DNA from: Aristolochia californica
Lineage: Eukaryota; Streptophyta; Magnoliopsida; Piperales; Aristolochiaceae
Direction: 5' to 3'
Assembly: GCA_029961685.1 (NCBI GenBank)
Contig: JARWKL010000016.1
Span: forward strand, 15,754,157-15,818,156
Length of the DNA stretch: 64,000 nt
The notes beneath the pieces were generated by a model that was not told the origin of the DNA, searched no databases, and saw only the letters and a list, made by a program, of their open reading frames with translations. Both the position numbers and the translations under genes were made by a program. Below, one piece after another: positions 1 to 11,500 of the stretch (the first letter of the stretch is position 1; each line of letters opens with the position of its first letter).

Positions 1-241
1 TTAAGTTACAATTACCCTTAGAGATAGGGTAAACATCAAGACTATATATATCATTGAGTATATCAACTTTTTAGTTGTAATAAAGAAGAAAACATTAGGA
101 GAACTGACACATTTTAATGAACCCAAAATCCTTAATAAAAACCTATAACCTTATTTTTAAACTAGTCATCAAACTCTTTTTCACGTTGTCGTCCATATTG
201 GTTCTACCCTTGCTTTTAAGAAAATCTTTATGTTTGCTATT

Positions 242-2023
242 GTTGAAGAACAAGTATAGAATAGTCTTACATGATACTCACAATAAGAAGTCTCACAAAG
301 CCATAATTAATATGGTGGAGTCTACGAAGAGTCTCATGGAAGGTGGTCTCATAGAAGAGTCTCAGTTAAAGGTGCTTTAGTTATATTAGTCTTCTATTTA
401 TGTTCAATTGTTCAATTGTTTTAGGACTTATCTTTTAGTGTTTAACTTGGGGTGTAACTGGGATAAGGCTATTATAAATAGAGGCTTATTGTACTCAAAT
501 TACATCAAGTTAGTGAAAAAAAATCTCTTTTCCAAAAATTCAACATGGTATCAAAGCAAATTCTATGAGTTGACTTGGTCATCTCATAGATATAATATTA
601 TCCTTTTCTGATATATCATCTCTAGTAGTTTATCTCTTCAAGATTAATTTCCAACGCAAAAAGAATTTTATGAATTGGAGTTTTCTACAAAGAGAAATCG
701 ATATTTGAAGCAGGAAAGGTTCGACTGCAAAAGAGGTTTGAGCAACAACAAAAAACTTCAGATTTTGAGGCATTTTATACCATAAAAATGAGACTTTATA
801 TGTAGAATTATAGATTAAAATAAATATATATAAGTCTATTTTCTTACCTATCCAACCAATTCCCAATCCGATTTTTCTAGAGGGAGATATTGATCTCAGA
901 AGAGTCAATGGTCATGTTGGCCAAAGAAAAAATAGTACTCAGTTTGGCCAGATTAAAGAGTTTGAAATATGTCATATTTTTTTTAAAATAAGTATATTTA
1001 ATAAATAAAATTATACTTAAATGAAAGGTATCAAAGTCTAGTTTCATAAGGAGTAACTTTCATGTCAATCTGCTCTATATTTAAGGATATATTTGTATTG
1101 GAGTCGGCAAGGGTCAAGCTACAGAATAAAGCAAATCAAGAGGTCATAAAAGATTCAAGAATAAAGTTTTTTATGTCAAATTAGGTACCAATTTAAAGTT
1201 CCTTGAGTCTAGTTTCTTTATCAAAAACCTTTTATGATTCTAAGCTGTATTTTTTGGATATATCGATAACAAAACTACCAAAGGTTAGTTCTGCCAAAAA
1301 TCTCTCATTTTTTCCATATTTTCTCTCTTAGTATCTCTTCATGCATTAAAGTGAATTGAGTTTCTTTTCTCCTAAAATTCGAGTTTTTTAACCAAATTTC
1401 TTTTCTAATTAGAGAGTTTTGGTCAGACTTAGTCACTTCATGATGTGCTCATTCTAGGTATGTAATATCTTGCTTTGATGTTAAGTTTTGTATTTTTGTT
1501 ACTTAGTTGTATATCTTACACATAGTGAACTCCAAAAATTGTGGCCATCCCCATAAAAGTTATACTTGGTCAAATTTATTAAGATCTACCATTATAGTCT
1601 CCCCTAGTTTTATAAAAAAAAAAAAAAAAAAAAGGTCATATTCTAGATTCATTTGGAAGTATGAGTCATATTAAGGGTAAAACCAATCTGGACAACAACA
1701 TGAAAAAGAGTTTGATGACTGGTTTAAAAGAGCAGGTATGGAAGAGTCTTACATGACTCTCATAATAAAAAGTCTCACAAAGTCAGAATTAATCTAGAAG
1801 AGTCTCAATTAAAGGTGTTTTAGTTATATTAGTCTTCTATTTATGTTAAATTATGCAATTGTTCTAGTAGTTATCTTTTAGTATTTAATTTTGGTTGTAA
1901 CTGGGATAAAGGTAGTTTAATTATAATTGGATTCTACTTGTTTCCTCTATTATAAATAGATGTTCATTGTATTCAAATTACATCAAGTTGGTGAAGTTTT
2001 TCTCGTTTCCAGAAATCCAACAA
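242..2023 (+). mobile_element. Non-autonomous LTR retrotransposon (family C, copy 1), complete with TSD
   Basis: The two LTRs are about 304 bp, at 242-545 and about 1720-2023. The 5' LTR begins TGTTGAAGA and ends CAACA. It is followed directly by a primer-binding site TGGTATCAAAGC (546-557), one base from the initiator tRNA-Met type TGGTATCAGAGC. The flanks carry a perfect 5-bp duplication CTATT at 237-241 and 2024-2028. The internal region of about 1.17 kb has no ORF with recognisable gag or pol, so mobility must have depended on enzymes supplied in trans. The internal sequence matches, in reverse orientation, the internal region at 58640-59807, and the LTR matches 52079-52416 and 59808-60125. 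The short ORFs in this stretch are AT-rich and unrecognised. Confidence 0.8.
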
Positions 2024-2394
2024 CTATTTAATTGAAATACTAAGTTATTAAAATAGAAATATTGTCTAGCTAAACTTACAAGAGGATCTCGATAAATGTT
2101 AATAAGAGGTTTTTTTTATTATTTCACAATTGTTCAGTACAACCCACTAAATTTGTTGCTTAAGTCAAGAATTAATTTGTTCCTTCCACTCAGGTTGCGA
2201 GCAGTGTGTGCAAAAATTGATATTTTATCCTTGAGGTTATTAGCATCTCCATCATAATTCCAATCAGTTTGGTTGAATCTTGTTTCAACTCCATCTAAGT
2301 ACATGGAGTAAAACGTTGAAGCATCACTATCAAAATGTGACCCATATAAATTTATTTTCTCTATGTTTCAATCTCATAGGTTTGCTTGACCTAT

Positions 2395-3640
2395 ACATAT
2401 TAAGTATACCTAAATAAATACCTTTGGCTCAACATGAAAAAGAAAAAAAAAACATAAGCCAAGAGATCATTTATGGTTCAAACAAGTGTAGTTTGCATCA
2501 TAAAAATCTCTCCTTTAGATGCACCAAAGTTCCACACAATGTCTTACAGTTGTTTCAACTTATCTATCGATGGGCACAAGTAGATATCAGTATCGTTACT
2601 TAGGGACTTCAGTCTAGAAATTAGTAAGTTCACGATAAAATAATCATTGATACAATTCCACTGAGGCATATTTTATGGCACCAACACCACTTGTTGTGTG
2701 TTGAAAGATGTACTCTTATTGCCAAATAAGTTAAAACTATCACTCAAAAAATCCTAGACGTATATTCCATGTAACTACAACAAATCATATGTACTCTTTG
2801 TCAAATTCACTCCAAAGTTATTCATATATCAAAATGTCTCAATGTATTAGTCTTATCTATACATATTTTAGCATACCATTTCATATCCTTGGCTATTTCT
2901 TTTGATGCAAACGACCGTTGAAGTTGTGGATTGAGTTGGAATTATTACATGACTTTGTGATGTAGTAGTTTCCATTTATTGTTTAATCATATGTACGATT
3001 CACTATATTGTGGGTATTTGTTTTCTTTCTCTTTCCAATCCAAGACATTTTTTTTACACATGTATCTTCTCATAATAAATTCCCAACTTAAGGTATAGAG
3101 TTTTAGCCTCGTAATAGTTGTGAGACAATGACTCAGCTTGGAGGAACTGTTACTTTCATTAGTGAGAAAATCTTAATTACTTTACTGCACATGCCACACA
3201 ATATTGTGTTATGGAGCAAATGGATAAGGAACTTCAGCTTAGATAAATCATGAGAGCTAAGATACAACTCTCTATTGCTATCCATGAATAAGTATGTAAA
3301 CTTGCTATATATGTTTAATATGCCAATATCAGACCCCGGTTGATTATCATTGACAAAGGTTTGCTTTGTTTGCATGTCAGAGATGAGATTGTAGATTCCA
3401 TCATGCTTGATTCCCACTCGATAATTAACTTTGGCTCTAGAAGGTCGTCTTCGATGGGTAACCTCCCTAGTCCCCATAAAACATCCATCATGTATGATTG
3501 GTGGCATCCCATGTATCAACAAGTGGGCATTGACTTGACATACATCTTGAAAATTTTTGTTATGCACACTTTGCAAGGGTAACACATCATGCTCTCTTAA
3601 CCAACCATAGGTTGTGCCCATCTAAATGAAAGCTTCAACT
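2395..3640 (-). pseudogene. CACTA (En/Spm) transposase remnant, Tnp2 type
   Basis: Read on the minus strand, 3133-3621 encodes an N-terminal transposase-associated stretch. It includes ELYLSSHDLSKLKFLIHLLH, which resembles the 'LYPGC..FSKLSFLIRLFHLK' region of plant CACTA proteins. Further 3' (lower coordinates), about 2610-2780 reads LFGNKSTSFNTQQVVLVP, and 2440-2610 reads SNDTDIYLCPSIDKLKQL followed by FGASKGEIFMMQTTLV. These correspond to the Tnp2 blocks NPFG...WPVVLVPYN, GNDIDVYLQPLI and FDAS..FQMRAALLWTINDFPAYGN. In-frame stops and frameshifts show it is dead. Terminal CACTA inverted repeats were not located. Homology is from remembered family patterns, so the boundaries are approximate. 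Confidence 0.72.
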
Positions 3641-4115
3641 TCTTTCTTATATTCTTCTCTAAATAACTTAACATTCACGAGTCTCATCTAACTTTTGTTC
3701 ATTTTCTACTAAATACCTACATGTCACACAAACAAAACAGTCATCAGTAACAACTTTTCATACCCAACATGACCCTATGATCATGGGAATAAGGTTAGAA
3801 AATGGAGGACACCATCCAAATGCCTTAGTTCACACGACAGAGTGCTAAAAGTTCAATTCACATATGACATTTAGCTTCTTTGTTAACTTCAATTCATAAC
3901 TCTAACTCACACATTCACAACTCGATATTGTATTATATGATTAAAATTTAATACATCTATTGGAATTTTGACAATATCTCCCTCCAAACCTCAAGTTATA
4001 CCGATATAATTTATTGACATGCATGCATTGTGCTCTATTGTCAAAGCAAGTGCATACTCAGTCAACAAACTATACAATATAATAGAGATGAACGCAGAGG
4101 TATGTATTTAAAACG
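3641..4115. other. Intergenic AT-rich stretch without recognised feature
   Basis: No ORF or repeat boundary is recognised between the CACTA remnant and the TRIM array. The sequence could be CACTA flank or subterminal DNA. Confidence 0.4.
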
Positions 4116-5245
4116 TGTAAGGACTATGGACACAATTTGTCTCCACATTGGTATGATATTGTCCACTTTGGGTCCAAGCCCTCATGGATTTGCTCTTAGG
4201 TTTTACCCCAAAAGGCCTCATACAAATAGAGATAGTGTCCACACTTATATATCCATGATCTTCCCCACTTCTAACCAATGTGGGACTTTGGTCGTATACC
4301 CAACAATCCTCCCCTCGAACAAAGGACCACCGAGCCTCCCCTCAAACAATCATCCATCCGTCTACTCTCTATCAACCCGGATTTTTCAGTCCAATGTGTT
4401 AGAAGTACATGCCTTGCATGGAGTATCACTTGTCTCAAGAGCATGCTCTATCTAGATCAACTCCTCTTCACCGTGTTGGGACCAGGAATCCGGAGCACAC
4501 CACCTGTCCAATAGAGCACATCCACGGATCCCTTTGCGATCTAATTCGAAGCCCACCACCTTCGTTCGACATTTAAAGGATTCATCCACCATGGCTAACT
4601 CTGGGGCATAGTTCTGATACCATTTGTAAGGACTACAGACACAACCTATCTCCACATTAGTATGATCTTGCCCACTTTGGGTCTAAACCCTCATGGATTT
4701 GCTCTTGGGTTTTACCCCAAAAGGCCTCATACCAATAGAGATAGTGTCCACACTTATATATCCATGATCCTCCCCACTTCTAACCAATGTGGGACTTTGG
4801 TCGTATACCCAATAATCCTCCCCTCAAACAAAGGACCACTGAGCCTCCCCTCAAACAATCATCCATCCATCCACTCTCTACCAACCCGGATTTTCACATT
4901 GGAAGTACACGTCTTACATGGAGTACCACCTATCTCGAGAGCATGCTCTATCCAGATCAACTCCTCTTTACCGTGTTGGGACTAGGACACGTCCATGAAG
5001 AATCCGGAGCATACCACCAGTCCAATAGAACACATCCACAGATCCATTCGCGATCTAATTCGAGGCCCACCACCTTCGTTCGACATTTAGAAGATTCATC
5101 CACCATGGCTAACTCTGTGGCATAGTTCTGATACCATTTCTAAGGACTATAGACACAACCTATCTCCAGATTGGTATAATATTGTCCACATTGGGCCTAA
5201 ACCCTCATGGATTTGCTCTTGGGCTTTACCCTCAAAAGGCCTCAA
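4116..5245 (-). mobile_element. Tandem TRIM array: LTR-internal-LTR-internal-truncated LTR
   Basis: Three copies of a 190-bp LTR lie at 4116-4305, 4625-4814 and about 5138-5245, the last one truncated. They are separated by two similar internal segments of about 320 bp. On the minus strand each full LTR begins TGTTGGGTATACG (TATTGGG in the second) and ends in CCTTACA. The LTR end is followed by TGGTATCAGAACTATG, a tRNA-Met-type primer-binding site. A polypurine tract (GAGGGGAGGAT) precedes the LTR start. There is no coding capacity. A single insertion has two LTRs, so three LTRs with two internals indicate unequal recombination or a tandem insertion. Short plus-strand ORFs here are shadows of the repeat. 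Confidence 0.8.
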
Positions 5246-7030
5246 AAATCACTTTAATCAGACGGACGTCAAACGAACTATCACGGGCCACAAAACTGGA
5301 CCAATCGACCCAGACCGGGTTGAACGGGTCAGCGTTAAGTGAAAACCCGTCTTGTTCCCCACGTCCCTTTTTTGAACAAGGCAGGATGGAGACCACCTTC
5401 TGCGGTTGCGGGGCTGCGGGCAATGGCGCAAAACTGGCTCTGGCAACGACAACTGTGCGGAACCGACGACGGCAGCAGAATAGAGTCAGGAGAATAATTT
5501 CAAATCATAATACTAATAATATTAAAAAATATTTTGAGTCTTGAACTGTGTATTAGGTCAATTCAAGAGTTTCAAAATGAAATTTCTGTAGGCAAAGAAA
5601 AGTATGCCCACGAAAAATATAATTTTGTGGGAAATACTAACAAAAAAATATCCCCATAAAATTTAATTTATGCGAGGAAAAGAATCCCATGAAAAAGAGT
5701 TATTGCAAACATTTTCCCTGTGGAAATATTTTTTTTTGGAAAAATAAATTTGTAAATAGAGTCTTTGTGGGGGAAAGTTTAGTTTTTTTTTTAGTGAGAA
5801 GTTTAGGGTTTATCGAGTCAAGTTAGATGGTTTGATCCAATTTGGATAAATTGTTTTTGAAAAATGGATTGAACATTAAAAGTAGTTAAAAAAAGAAAGA
5901 AACAATTCTCAACTGAAGTTTAGCAACGATCACGAGTCATTTCAGCCAACTCAACCATCATACGTCACTTGTAGATCTATTCATCATCTTTTCAACGAAA
6001 AAGGCCACCCCTTCCTTCCCTCTCTTTCCAAAGTCGCACTCGAATCTCTTCTATCACCGTTAAATACTCCAAAGTATTTTGAAGTATTTCAAATTAAAAT
6101 TGAGAAATCTTATCTGGCTCAATGAATAGAAAAACCCTCTCCCCTTTTGGCAGACAAAAGAAAGAAATAAATTTTTTCCATTCCATAAAGCCATGTTAGT
6201 GCATTTTTTCCAAGAAAGTTATTTCTAGAAGAAATATGTTTCCAGAGATCATTAGTGCCTCTTCTTTTTTTGGAAATATTTTTCTAATTAAAAATTTTTA
6301 CTAGGAAAATTATATAATTTTTCAGCAAAAATGGACCGAAAAACTATATGAAAAATTTTTGAATAAGTCTTTGACAATAATATAATATTATTAGCAAAAG
6401 ATAATTTTTATGGCAATTTATATTTGATATTTTTTTTACTCAAAATTTATCGGATAAATATAGTAATATATAAGATTAATTATTAATTTTTATTTATTTC
6501 CCAAAAAGAACAAAGAAAGAGCCAGTAAAAACTGGGTTCAAATATTAAAATAATGCGTGATGTTAGCAGAGGAATGATCAAACCGTGACTTCTGATAGCC
6601 CCTTCCCAAGGAAACGCCGCTCAGATTCTCTTGTCACATAACTATAAATCAAACCTTCCAAAATAAACAATAATAAAAAAAAAGGTAAAAAAGTAAAAAT
6701 CCAACGATAAGTCCCCACCACCTTGTACAAAATATTCCCCCTACTTGCCCCTTGCCACTTGCCACTTGCCAGGCTGACAAGGAATCCTCTCGCCCTTCTC
6801 TTTTGGAACGGTTCAAAAACTTATGAAACAAAATCCTATCAAGTTAGGGATAATAACTTGACAGTGACCGCACGCTGTACCCATCTCCCCTGTTTCCCTG
6901 CTCCAAAGCCCACTGACCCGACGCCCCTTACAATCTCATACCCTATTTAGGGAAACATCTACCCTCCTATCTTTTTTGTGATGCCTTATTTGGACCATCA
7001 TCATTAAAGGCTTTTTGGCCTTTTGTTTTT
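5246..7030. other. Intergenic region without recognised gene
   Basis: A GC-rich block at 5246-5460 interrupts AT-rich DNA. The rest is low-complexity A/T sequence with many homopolymers. No exon chain or transposase similarity was recognised. Confidence 0.4.
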
Positions 7031-7034
7031 TCCC

Positions 7035-7770
7035 CCCTTAAATACAATGACATTTGTTTTTTTTCCTTTAAATAAATATAATATAAGATAAATCTAATAA
7101 GATCTTATCCGAAATAATTATTAGTGATCAAATTAAATAAATACAAAAATTAAAATATTCTTCTCATGTTCTTTTTTAAATTTTCTTAAAAAAAATTGAT
7201 CAATAGCACTGTCCCACGTGTGAGACGACCCCCAGTATAGATGAAACTCATATTCTCCATTACATCTAATTCATATTTATGTACAAACCATTTCTAGGTC
7301 GGAACTTGTCCACATGTGACTCTCAAGACCGAAACAACCCCGAGTGTGCGATTATTAATGAGCCTTCTGGAGAATATGAATCCAATAAATACAATGGCCT
7401 TTGTTTTTTTTCTTTTAAATAAATATAATATGAAATAAATCCAATAAGATCTTATCCGATAACTAAAATGATTATAAATGATGAAATTAAATAAATAAAT
7501 AAATTAAAATATTCTATTTACTTTCTACAAAGAGAAGGGACCACATTCCTTATAGTTTTATGTGAATAGTCTTTTCTTTTTGTCTCTCTATTTCTAATAT
7601 TCTTCTCATGTTTTTTTTTTTAATTTTCTTAAAAAGAAATTGATCAATAGCATTATTCCACGTGTCAGACGACCCCAGTATAGATGAAACTAGGTCGGAA
7701 CTTGTCCACGTCCACACGTGACTCTCAAGACCGAAACAACCCCGAGTGTGCGATTATTAACGAGCCGTTA
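7035..7770. repeat. Tandemly duplicated block of about 350 bp upstream of the FUL-like gene
   Basis: The block at about 7035-7375 is repeated at about 7385-7770. Shared landmarks are AATAAATATAATAT, AATAAGATCTTATCCGA, TTGATCAATAGCA, CCACGTGT, AGTATAGATGAAACT and GACCGAAACAACCCCGAG. Copies have diverged by small indels, and the second copy has extra sequence around 7500-7600. Each copy carries CACGTG-core (G-box-like) sites, near 7215 and 7660, plus an ACGTGACT near 7718. It lies about 0.6-1.3 kb upstream of the FUL-like TATA box, so it could add regulatory sites. Regulatory action is inference; the duplication itself is visible. Confidence 0.75.
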
Positions 7771-8354
7771 TAGAGAGAGCCGTTTTTTGCAAATGCATTT
7801 CCTTGAATGGAAATTTAATATGTGTCCCCTCCGCCTCCCCCTTTTCGTTGGAAGATACACTCACCGCCTCACCGGCTACTACGGGTCACCCCCTGCTCCC
7901 TCTTCTCCCCGTTCAGCCAACCATGTTTCTTCCTATTTACTGTTTTTGCCACTCTATACAACTAACAGTCAGAAACCATGTTTCTGCGGGACCCACAGGT
8001 TTTTTTCACTCAACACGGAAACCAAATGTCGGACCTAAACGGAAAAACCCTAATTCGGCAAACACGAAATCACCTGACAAAAACCAAACACCAGGTGGGA
8101 TACATGGGAGAGTGGCAGTGTCGTTATTAGTTTCGAATGTTCAGATCCGTTACGTAATTTCGTTCCTTCCCCCCGCAATTCTCTCCCGCCGTCAAGTGCT
8201 AAAGAAACCAACAGGAACTCCACAACGCTTGTACGGATGTTCCCCTGGCAAGGGCCCCGCTGTTGCGAACTATAACGACTGTGCAGAGACGTGGCCAATG
8301 AGACATCGACAACGTAAACCTCGAAACCGGCGTGGTTTTTATCAAACCGCTTTC

Positions 8355-8368
8355 CCAGACATGTCTGG
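8355..8368. promoter_or_regulatory. Perfect 14-bp palindrome next to TATA box
   Basis: CCAGACATGTCTGG is its own reverse complement and lies 15 bp upstream of the FUL-like TATA box. It could be a dimeric transcription-factor site; no factor is assigned. Confidence 0.4.
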
Positions 8369-8382
8369 TTTTCGCCGCTTAC

Positions 8383-8390
8383 TATAAATA
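8383..8390 (+). promoter_or_regulatory. TATA box of FUL-like gene
   Basis: TATAAATA sits 170 bp upstream of the MADS-box ATG. Transcription would be expected to start near 8415, giving a 5'UTR of about 145 bp in a pyrimidine-rich leader. Confidence 0.65.
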
Positions 8391-8559
8391 CGCAGGCGCC
8401 GGGTTCCTGTCCCTGCCTTCCTCGAACGGGATAAAAAGAGGAAACGACGCCGAAATCAATTCAATTCAAACCAGTATTTCTCTTCTTCTTTAGAGAAAGG
8501 TTTTGATCTGGTCGTTTTCGCTGTTTCTTCCGCGGAGTTTCGTTTTTGCCATTTTTGAG

Positions 8560-11500
8560 ATGGGAAGAGGGAGAGTTCAACTGAAGAGGATCGAGAACAA
8601 GATCAACCGGCAGGTAACCTTCTCTAAGCGGAGGAACGGATTGCTCAAGAAAGCTCACGAGATCTCGGTCTTGTGCGATGCGGAAGTCGCGCTCATCGTC
8701 TTCTCCAACAGAGGGAAGCTCTTCGAGTACGCCACTGATTCCGGGTACGAAATCCTTTCTTTTTTAAATTTCTCGATTCATGTCTGCTGTTTTGGTTTCT
8801 TTTACTGCCGTTTCTCAAAACTCTTTCTACTGCTGCTCGTGGAATTTGATATGTATGGATTGTGAATTCTGGTTCCGGTCGCTGCATTTACCAAAATGGT
8901 TGAATTTTTATGAGATTGGCAGTAGGACTGTTTGATTTTCGGTAGATCCGAGAAGCTGCTCTCGCTTATATATTCTCTCCGGTTTAGGGTTAATCTTATG
9001 CTTTTTGGTGTTTTCGCTTATATGGGAAGACATGTATAGACTAGGGTGGAGTGGAGATCGGCGCTGGTTCGGACCTTTCTTGATACCTCTGGACTTATGA
9101 ATGGCTACGCTTCTTTCTCAACAGAAACAAAAAAAAAAAAAAAAAAAAAAAGTATGGTCTTCTATTTCTGAATATTCTTTTGTTCTAGCAAAGATATTTT
9201 CCGTTGTTTAGTGTACATATTTTTTGTTCTTCGTAGGGGACCACGTCAATCCCAAAGATTCTCAAGCTTCCAGTTATCGTTCTCAGCAGCTTTTTTCAGT
9301 TTTCTTTGTCCTCAAAATAAATTTACGTATATTTTGCCGCCATTGCATGGAAGATGTCAGCTGTGATTTTTCAACCCCCCCGACATCGCTTTTCTCTAAT
9401 CTTCCAGTTTGGCGATAGTCTTACACTATATGTGGTAGGTTCACATTAGTTTTACGTCGATCGCCACTACTTGCCGGAATTTCTCATACCCTTTTTGGAG
9501 TTACCTTTTAACTCGCTTTCTTCCCTTTCTTTGCTGCCGGAAGGCCGTGCACCTGTTAAGCTCGCCGGCGTCATCCGTACCAAATGTGGTTTCTCACGTT
9601 AGCTTGAGCCGTATCGTATCAGGGTCTTAGATGATGTATTCGGGACACTGCACTCCTACGGAAGCCAGCCTTTTCAGTTGCATGCGCTCTAGTACTATTA
9701 AATGCTTTTCAGCTTTATATAGATCTGTTTCTCATTTTGTACGGTATCCAGGACTAATTTTTAGGTTTTTTTTTTCAATCTTTCCTATGTTTTTGTTGGT
9801 TTCTTCCTCTCTTTATTATTCTTTTATGAATCCTATCGTCCCTGTAGAATCTCTCGGGTACTTAGTCTCTCTTCTTTTCACTTTTACTGTATTACATTAG
9901 TCTTTCACTTTTACTGTATTACATATTTGTAGTTACAGTTTTACATATAATAATAACATCCGCTCGTTGCCAAAAAATATAACCGTCGGCTAGTAGCCTA
10001 TGGAAGAGATTCGGCCTGTTTCATTTTCTTCCTTAAGCTCCCATCTGTCTAGACGGTTTTAGACAGATAAGCGAGATTAGCTAGTGTGGAATATCAAACT
10101 GAAATAAAAAAGACAATAATGTATGTGAGCTTCTGTGTCTCCATCTTATTCTTGTGTCTCTTTCTGTTCAACTCTAATTCATGAAAAAGCATATTTGCTA
10201 TGATGATTCCTTCTCTGGAGTCGTGAACTTATTTAAGATTCCCAGAAGTACTTCTGTGCCTGCAGGAGAAATGGACCTTATAGAAACCGTGATTTTATAA
10301 CTTGAAACCATTGTATGATTAACAAACTGTGTTTGTCAAATTAAAACGGTCAAGTTCCTTGGATGGCAGCTCTGGTTGTTTCTGAACTACTTCTATGGAA
10401 ATCCAGAACTATTTATCAGATTTATATGAGGTGTACCCTATTCCACTGTTTCAAGAATCCATTTGGAGATATCCTCTTCCGTTATTAAACGGTCAAAATA
10501 CATTGTCAAAGTTAACCCTTTTTGCTATATGAGCACTTTTGGAGCTGAAGTGGGGTTTGCGTGACGTCGTTCTTTCCGAACCGTGTAATGGATAACATTT
10601 AGCCCGTTGGCCGTAACGTTATTTCTTTACTCAGAAAGGGAGAGTCTGGATACTTCCGCTTTGAGATTTTTACTTCAACATGATCTGCTGGTCCAAAGTA
10701 TATGGGCAAGCAAATCAGAGAAGCATAGTTCGTTGTAAAGTGACTTTTTGCCCGACAGGAACAAGGAGTTATTTTAGTAGATTTTTGGCAAATAAGGTTG
10801 ACAAAATTTTAGCTGCCACATAGAGAACATATGTGTAGACTCCGAATGGGAAGCACATGACCGAATATGTTTTAGTTATGACCGAATATGTTTTAGTTAT
10901 GACCTCAAAGGTGGCCATTTTGCCCTCACCATAGACAAAACTTTTAGGATACCATAATGTATGAATAGTAGCAAGTAATGAAGGTAGAAATTAGATAAAC
11001 TTTGCAAGTAATGAAGTTCGAGATTAGATGAACTTAATAAGAATTACCCTTCTTACTATGCACTTAATGGAAATATATTATGGTTGTAAACTTATTCTTT
11101 ATCAGGGTCTGTTTGTATCAATGAGAAAACATACAAAAAAAGATTAAGACCTTTTTTTATTTGACCAAGATATTTTTGTGTTTGTGTCATTTTTTGGGAT
11201 GAAAATATTTCTGCTTGATAGCTTTTGCTGTTCAAAAATGTTAAAGAGGACAGAAAATGGGGTTACTAATTGCCCCATTAGGATCTGATGGGCAAAATAA
11301 ACCAAGAAGTATTAAAATAGTTCTCATCTCTCGACTCTTAATTTTAGCTTTTTATTATTTATAAACTTTTATTTGTCTAGTGTATTTAAGAATATTACAA
11401 TTAATTTTCCATTATTTCTTATAGCAGCACAAACACAAGAAAATCGTTCAAATAGAATTTTTTCTGATAAATTTTTTTATGAAAATTGCTCAAAGGAAAA

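Noticed and set aside
4030..5544. Overlapping plus-strand ORFs of 78-141 codons
   Set aside because: They repeat with the TRIM LTR copies and lie opposite to its primer-binding and purine tract orientation. They are repeat shadows, not genes.
7718..8387. Plus-strand ORFs of 106 and 194 codons upstream of the MADS gene
   Set aside because: They cover the promoter repeat and TATA region, with no recognisable domain or splice structure.
8503..8559. Upstream in-frame ATG for the MADS protein
   Set aside because: It would add 19 residues before MGRGR, which is the universal start of this family; the conserved ATG at 8560 was chosen.
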